The notes beneath the pieces were generated by a model. The model did no database searches. It was not told the DNA's origin and was given only the letters and a program-made list of their open reading frames with translations. 64,000 nucleotides of DNA, from contig OV884012.1 in assembly GCA_930367205.1 (NCBI GenBank), positions 33,390,796 to 33,454,795 of the forward strand, read 5' to 3'. The position numbers and the translations under genes were made by a program. Positions 60,110-64,000 of this stretch are shown here, piece by piece (position 1 is the first letter of the stretch; the number at the start of each line of letters is the position of its first letter). Source of the DNA: Acanthosoma haemorrhoidale (lineage: Eukaryota; Arthropoda; Insecta; Hemiptera; Acanthosomatidae).

Positions 60110-60545
60110 GTGGGACTATTCCCTGCTATCAGTCTGTGTCACTTATGAATAATAAATAGCAGTGGCCTTACACACCGCGGGCCAGGTACGGTAAAAGGAT
60201 TAGGGCCCACACCGTGGAAATATTGTAACCAGTCAGGCGATTCAGGCCTTGTCGCTTCCCCGAGGCACACACGCCAATGCCGCAGTCCTCCATCAAACAT
60301 GCGGACCATTTTGTAGCAATTAGAAAGTCCTTTATTGCGATGAGTGTTATTAATAGAAAAATAGTATTTATTTATACCATGACAATGTTTCGAGATTTCT
60401 TGATGTAAATTTTATATGGAATCTTCCCCATTGAGATGGTGGAAAACAGAGAACCAGGTAGTTTGATGAGTAATTTTCCAATACGAAATTTCTCGTGTCT
60501 GAGGATTTAGCACAATCCTAAAGTAATCATTTGATAAAAGTCTGT
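60110..60545. other. Non-coding stretch
   Basis: A GC-richer block at 60160-60300 (CACACCGCGGGCCAGGTACG) has no recognisable gene. The rest is A+T-rich. Confidence 0.35.
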
Positions 60546-60880
60546 GAGTATTAAAGGAGTGCTATACGCTTCTGATGTCTGAAAACCACTCTAAAATAAA
60601 CAGTAAATTCTATGTTGTACTCAGATCCCAACGGGTCACTTCAGTGAGGCCTCATGTCATTTTGAGCAAAGCCTGAAATAGTAGAGGACACATGGTGCAT
60701 AAATACGTATACCTATCAGCCCAAGGTGTCCCTAAGGTTAACCCGAAGTTACCTGCACATGCCATAAGCCAATCGGATTTCAATAAAAAACTCACCAGTT
60801 AAAACAACCTACTTCTAATAAATAAACTTTGTCGGAATCCAAGAGAAAGTTTATATATATAATAATGTTGCTACTGCCAA
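60546..60880 (+). repeat. Diverged dispersed repeat, copy B
   Basis: Patchy match to 54766-55078 as described there. It lies directly before another LINE 3' fragment. Confidence 0.35.
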
Positions 60881-60910
60881 AGTTTTTAATACGTAAAAGT
60901 GTGTTATTTT

Positions 60911-61087
60911 TTTTTATTTCATAGCCCCTATTTATCTATTTACAAATTATCTTTGTATTTCCTGTAGCATTGCTACATTATATACAGGTTTTGTTATTAT
61001 ATAATGAATAAACAAGTATAATGATACACATTATACGTGACTGGACTAAACTGACTAATAAAAGTGATGGGGCTCACCTTTTTGATC
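60911..61087 (-). mobile_element. LINE 3' UTR fragment (copy 3)
   Basis: Minus orientation. Nearly identical to 59640-59806 with small deletions: shares TATTTCCTGTAGCAT, ACAGGTTTTGTTAT, AACAAGTATAATGATACACA, and the hairpin motif at 61063-61078. It ends at TTTTGATCAA like copy 2. Confidence 0.8.
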
Positions 61088-61785
61088 AACCAAAAGCGTG
61101 TTATGTATGCATTTAGATATCATAAATGAAATGGTACAGTTTGTTGACACGATAGTTTTTAGCGAAATAGTTTTCAGAAAAGCCCAGATGATTATTAGAA
61201 CCTATTTTTACGTGTATTGACCTTTGAATAAGCATATTTATTTATAATTATAACAATTTTGAAAGTTATTTATATATATTTTTGTCATTAAATTCCCTTA
61301 TTTGATCTTAAAAACCCAGCTGAGGCTTATAAAATTAAATATGTCTTTTGTACGTAACTTTATAGAAAAAATCAATTGACGCATATTACATTGTTACCAG
61401 TCCAATGAGTACAAGCTAGAACTTTTCCTCAAATTCTCATAAAACAATGTGACCTTCGTTACCTGTAACAGCACCGATAAATCTCTCCATTAAAATATTT
61501 GTAGTCTTGATTTGATTTTTTTTTTAGTCTTTACTGTGTCACTTCACGGTTATTAATACTGAATAAGAAAATTGTAATTTTATAAATGAGGATGCACAAA
61601 TGTATCCAACTAAATATTTTTTAAGTGTCAACGCTGGTAGGGTACAATCTTTAAAATCTCTATAAACTTCTCACGAAGGACTTTCAACGAAGGTAGCGTA
61701 CCCACGCCAACCCGGTGGCGCATATAAAATGGAGACGTGTGCACAAACGGGCTACCTATATGTCAGTCTTATAAACAAACATTTC
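61088..61785. other. Non-coding stretch with a TATA-like box
   Basis: A+T-rich until 61690, then CGCCAACCCGGTGGCG (foldback) and TATAAAA at 61723-61729. An arthropod-type initiator TCAGTC lies 41 nt later at 61763-61768, further than the usual 30 nt, so I do not call a promoter. Confidence 0.25.
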
Positions 61786-61789
61786 AAGA

Positions 61790-62490
61790 ATGACTCAATT
61801 TATTGATGTATACCAAAACTTAATTATAAATATTGGAGATGATTTCTACATTCAATTAAACCATGACCAATTATCACCAAACAACATAACAACTGCAGTT
61901 TATAATGCCACTAAAGACCACTTAAAATAACCACATAAATTGATAGATATAACGACGAAATAAACCATAATCACCCGACTTTAACAAAAAACTAGCCAAA
62001 AATATAGAACCAGAAATAGGAGTCTCAAGATGAGCCTTAGGTAATCAAAAATGAACAAAAATCGTGAGCATTTCAAATAAAAAATCCAAACTTAATGATG
62101 AATAAAGATAAAAATTAATTTTTAGACCAATTAATAGATACAATATAGATATAAATTATAACCAAAAACAATGTGAAAACTAATGATGAAACCCGTAAGA
62201 CGGTCTACTTAATATAAATTCCACACAAAAATAAAAAAAAATGGTTGGAATAATAGATGATTCAAAGAAATGTAGAAAACGGTAGAAGATGGTCAACTCT
62301 AAGAATTAATAATAAAGCTAAAAATAATATTAGAATTAATAGAAATTGTTTGGATTTTCCTATTTTTTCCAATAACAAAACTAGATATAATTATTAAAAC
62401 AATTAATTAATATGTCAGGCTAATGCTCCAAAACAAAAAATAAAACACATTAAACTGATTTCAAAAATCTAGAAACAAATGTCAACTTAT
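61790..62490 (-). pseudogene. ND4: Nuclear copy of mitochondrial ND4 (NUMT)
   Basis: The minus strand encodes a decayed NADH dehydrogenase subunit 4, a membrane subunit of respiratory complex I. Around 62263-62243 it reads ESSIIPT, matching the 'FESSLIPT' block. From about 62050 to 61962 it reads [20 protein letters not shown], continuing [12 protein letters not shown], the diagnostic 'LWLPKAHVEAPVSGSMxLAxxLLKLGGYGLxR' segment. The W is encoded by TGA, so the source used mitochondrial code. Upstream, SLWHIN and a hydrophobic leucine-rich run correspond to earlier helices. Frameshifts and stops occur throughout (for example after SSIIPT and after GLFR), and the region between the two blocks is scrambled, so it is an old insertion. 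The small plus-strand frame at about 61790-61930 is only its antisense shadow. Confidence 0.88.
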
Positions 62491-62619
62491 TTTACATGGT
62501 CTAAATATGACAGTTCAAACTTGTTACAAAAATTCATACCCAACAACTTATGATAAACTTTTAATAAAAATGTGATGACAATAATAAACTGGAAAAAAAC
62601 CTTTCTAAGTTTGTTTGTT

Positions 62620-62990
62620 ATCACCTGGCAAGCAGCCACCACAGGAGTTGTCTAAGAACAATTATTTAGGACGCAAGTTGTGGACACCTCGGTGCAAGTT
62701 GGCTGGCTCCTGAGAGGTATAAATCTGTCTGTTCTTCGACTGTTCCTGGAGATCCAGGATTATAGAGCGCTTCTTCCCCGCTTCCAAATCCCAGCCGAAA
62801 CAGGACGCAGCGCTCCCAGGGCGGCTGCTCCATTTAACTAGTTCCGAAATAACTTTACCCTCGTCTCGCTTCTTATTTACTTTAATTTTTTTCATCGGGA
62901 ATAACTTTAGCGCCCTTTTACTGTAGGACCTCGTTTTTATTTTCCAACTCCGGGAACCCCCGATTCTTTGCAGATGTGTCGTGTCCAAAA
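62620..62990. promoter_or_regulatory. GC-rich island of unknown role
   Basis: High-complexity block crossed by a 124-codon minus frame (62662-63036) that starts in A+T-rich DNA, is Lys/Arg/Ser-rich and shows no domain. Words such as TCCAGGATTATAGAGCGC suggest conserved non-coding DNA, but a real small gene cannot be excluded. Confidence 0.3.
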
Positions 62991-63214
62991 GCTCACTTAT
63001 ATAACTACAATAATCAGAATTTATTAACGGTACCAATAAGTTTTAAAAGCCTAAGAAACCATTTTATTTTAGTATTATTTTTTTTATTAGATGCAGTCTA
63101 TTTATTTAATTTTATATTCAATGGCTTATTAAATATAGTTGCTCGAGTGCCTCTAAACTAAAAATGAAATACAACTGATACGTAAATCATTCGTACCCAC
63201 TTATTCAAACGGAT

Positions 63215-63740
63215 CTATAAATGCGTCCTCCGGCCAGCTCTGCTGTACGGTGCCCCGCTATTTACCCACTTGACTGACAATACAGCCGAACGTCTCCAAC
63301 ATTTCCAGAATGGGATCATGCCAAAAGTGGTCCGACCTACCTCTCTCGAGAGGTCAAAGAACGCTGACCTGCAGCAACTAATCAACCCAGTGTTTAACAC
63401 TATGGCCCCACCACCCCTTCCGCATCGATGGCAACAGACTGTCGGGGAAAAATTGGGTTAAAAATTAGTATGTAAGTTAGTTTTAAGTTTGACTAAAGGT
63501 GAGCCCCATCACCTTTATTATAGTCAGTTCAGTCCAATCACGTATAATGTGTATCATGATACATCATAATCATTATACTTGTTTATTCCATTATACAATT
63601 TTTATAAAATAACAAACCCTGTCTATAATGTATTGACTCTACAGGAAATACAAAAATAAATTGTAAATAGATTTGCCTTAGAATCTATAATTGTATATAT
63701 TTATCTGTGAATTTATAGAAGCTAGGTAGGGGAAAAAAAT
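63215..63740 (+). mobile_element. 5'-truncated LINE: ORF2 C-terminus plus 3' UTR
   Basis: From about 63219 the plus frame reads RPALLYGAPLFTHLTDNTAE and then RLQHFQN, the block after the reverse-transcriptase domain of non-LTR retrotransposons ('RPALLYGxPxW...LQxxQN'). It ends at TAA 63459-63461 after PHRWQQTVGEKLG. The 3' UTR carries the hairpin GGTGAGCCCCATCACC (63498-63513) and the tract also seen in minus orientation at 59.6 and 60.9 kb. An A-rich tail may start near 63733. The catalytic core is missing, so it is a dead 5' truncation, typical of target-primed reverse transcription. Confidence 0.75.
63498..63513 (+). repeat. Conserved 3' hairpin motif of the LINE family
   Basis: GGTGAGCCCCATCACC: 5-bp stem GGTGA/TCACC with a 6-nt loop. 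It recurs at 59339-59354, 59784-59799 and 61063-61078 (complement) and as GGTGAGCCTCATCACC at 41241-41256. Confidence 0.85.
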
Positions 63741-64000
63741 AAAACAAAAATTCAAATGGAAGATAACCGAAGCAAGAAAACAGCTACAACTTAATGACTA
63801 ATTTGTAGCGACCCTTAAGGGTAAAATGAATGGCTTTATACATCATCCCCCTAGTTGAAACAATGTGCACAACACGTTTTACTAAATTATTGTTTCTGTA
63901 ACTTAAATAACTTAGCATAATGTTTACTACGCTCAAGTACTTTTTTCAAGTCATATTGTTTCTACAAACAAGGTTTCTGGATGTCGCAGAGAATTCATTT
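63741..64000. other. A+T-rich non-coding end of window
   Basis: No feature recognised. Confidence 0.4.

Noticed and set aside
61723..61768. TATAAAA followed by TCAGTC as a core promoter
   Set aside because: Spacing to the initiator is about 42 nt instead of about 30, and only a NUMT lies downstream.
61790..61930. 47-codon plus-strand ORF starting ATGACTCAATTTATTGATG
   Set aside because: It is the antisense shadow of the ND4-derived sequence.
1..64000. tRNA, rRNA genes and CRISPR arrays
   Set aside because: No T-arm GTTCGAATC-type word in a cloverleaf context, no rRNA segment and no regularly spaced short repeats were seen.

Overview
This window looks like a gene-poor stretch of an arthropod nuclear genome, most likely an insect and possibly a hemipteran. 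The evidence is its high A+T content, remains of several eukaryotic transposon classes (hAT, a DDE transposon with 4-bp target duplications, a mariner-type MITE, CR1/Jockey-like LINEs, LTRs), a degraded copy of mitochondrial ND4 in which TGA must be read as Trp, and the lack of any convincing cellular protein-coding gene. Species cannot be named from the sequence. Most of the DNA is A+T-rich non-coding sequence. It is punctuated by 150-500 bp islands of higher GC and complexity that look like conserved non-coding or cis-regulatory DNA, some with CTCF-like or GAGA motifs.

Layout. 1-7.6 kb: non-coding, a poly(T) tract between 7-bp direct repeats, and a CTCF-like site. 7.6-9.4 kb: hAT transposase pseudogene, a LINE 3'-end fragment and a 129-bp direct repeat. 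9.4-19 kb: non-coding, with an LTR-like fragment near 15 kb and an island with a strong CTCF-like motif near 18.4 kb. 19.5-20.4 kb: probable solo LTR rich in GC palindromes. 20.4-27.4 kb: non-coding with regulatory-looking islands. 27.4-29.8 kb: the most unusual locus, a virus-derived insertion resembling a circular ssDNA (CRESS) virus. It holds a capsid-like ORF on the plus strand and a 357-bp apparently identical inverted copy of its 3' part on the minus strand. The minus-strand copy is followed by an intact, unrecognised 163-codon ORF with compact poly(A) and acceptor-like signals, then a GC-rich hairpin. 32.9-33.7 kb: mariner-type MITE and the C-terminal remnant of a LINE. 35.0-35.9 kb: degenerate ~400-bp tandem repeat. 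36.2-38.5 kb: a complete 2.25-kb DNA transposon with 32-bp TIRs flanked by AATT, a decayed transposase, and a 152-bp retroposed insertion with a 13-bp target duplication. 41.1-41.9 kb: retroposon 3' end with a long hairpin, then an LTR-like fragment. 42-56 kb: mostly non-coding with islands. 56.6-57.3 kb: a direct duplication. 59.3-63.7 kb: several copies of a LINE 3' end sharing a conserved hairpin, and the ND4 NUMT.

The genes here do not form a pathway. The content is mobile, viral and organellar insertions in an intergenic or intronic landscape. The main candidate for something undescribed is the inverted capsid/ORF2 locus at 27.9-29.8 kb.
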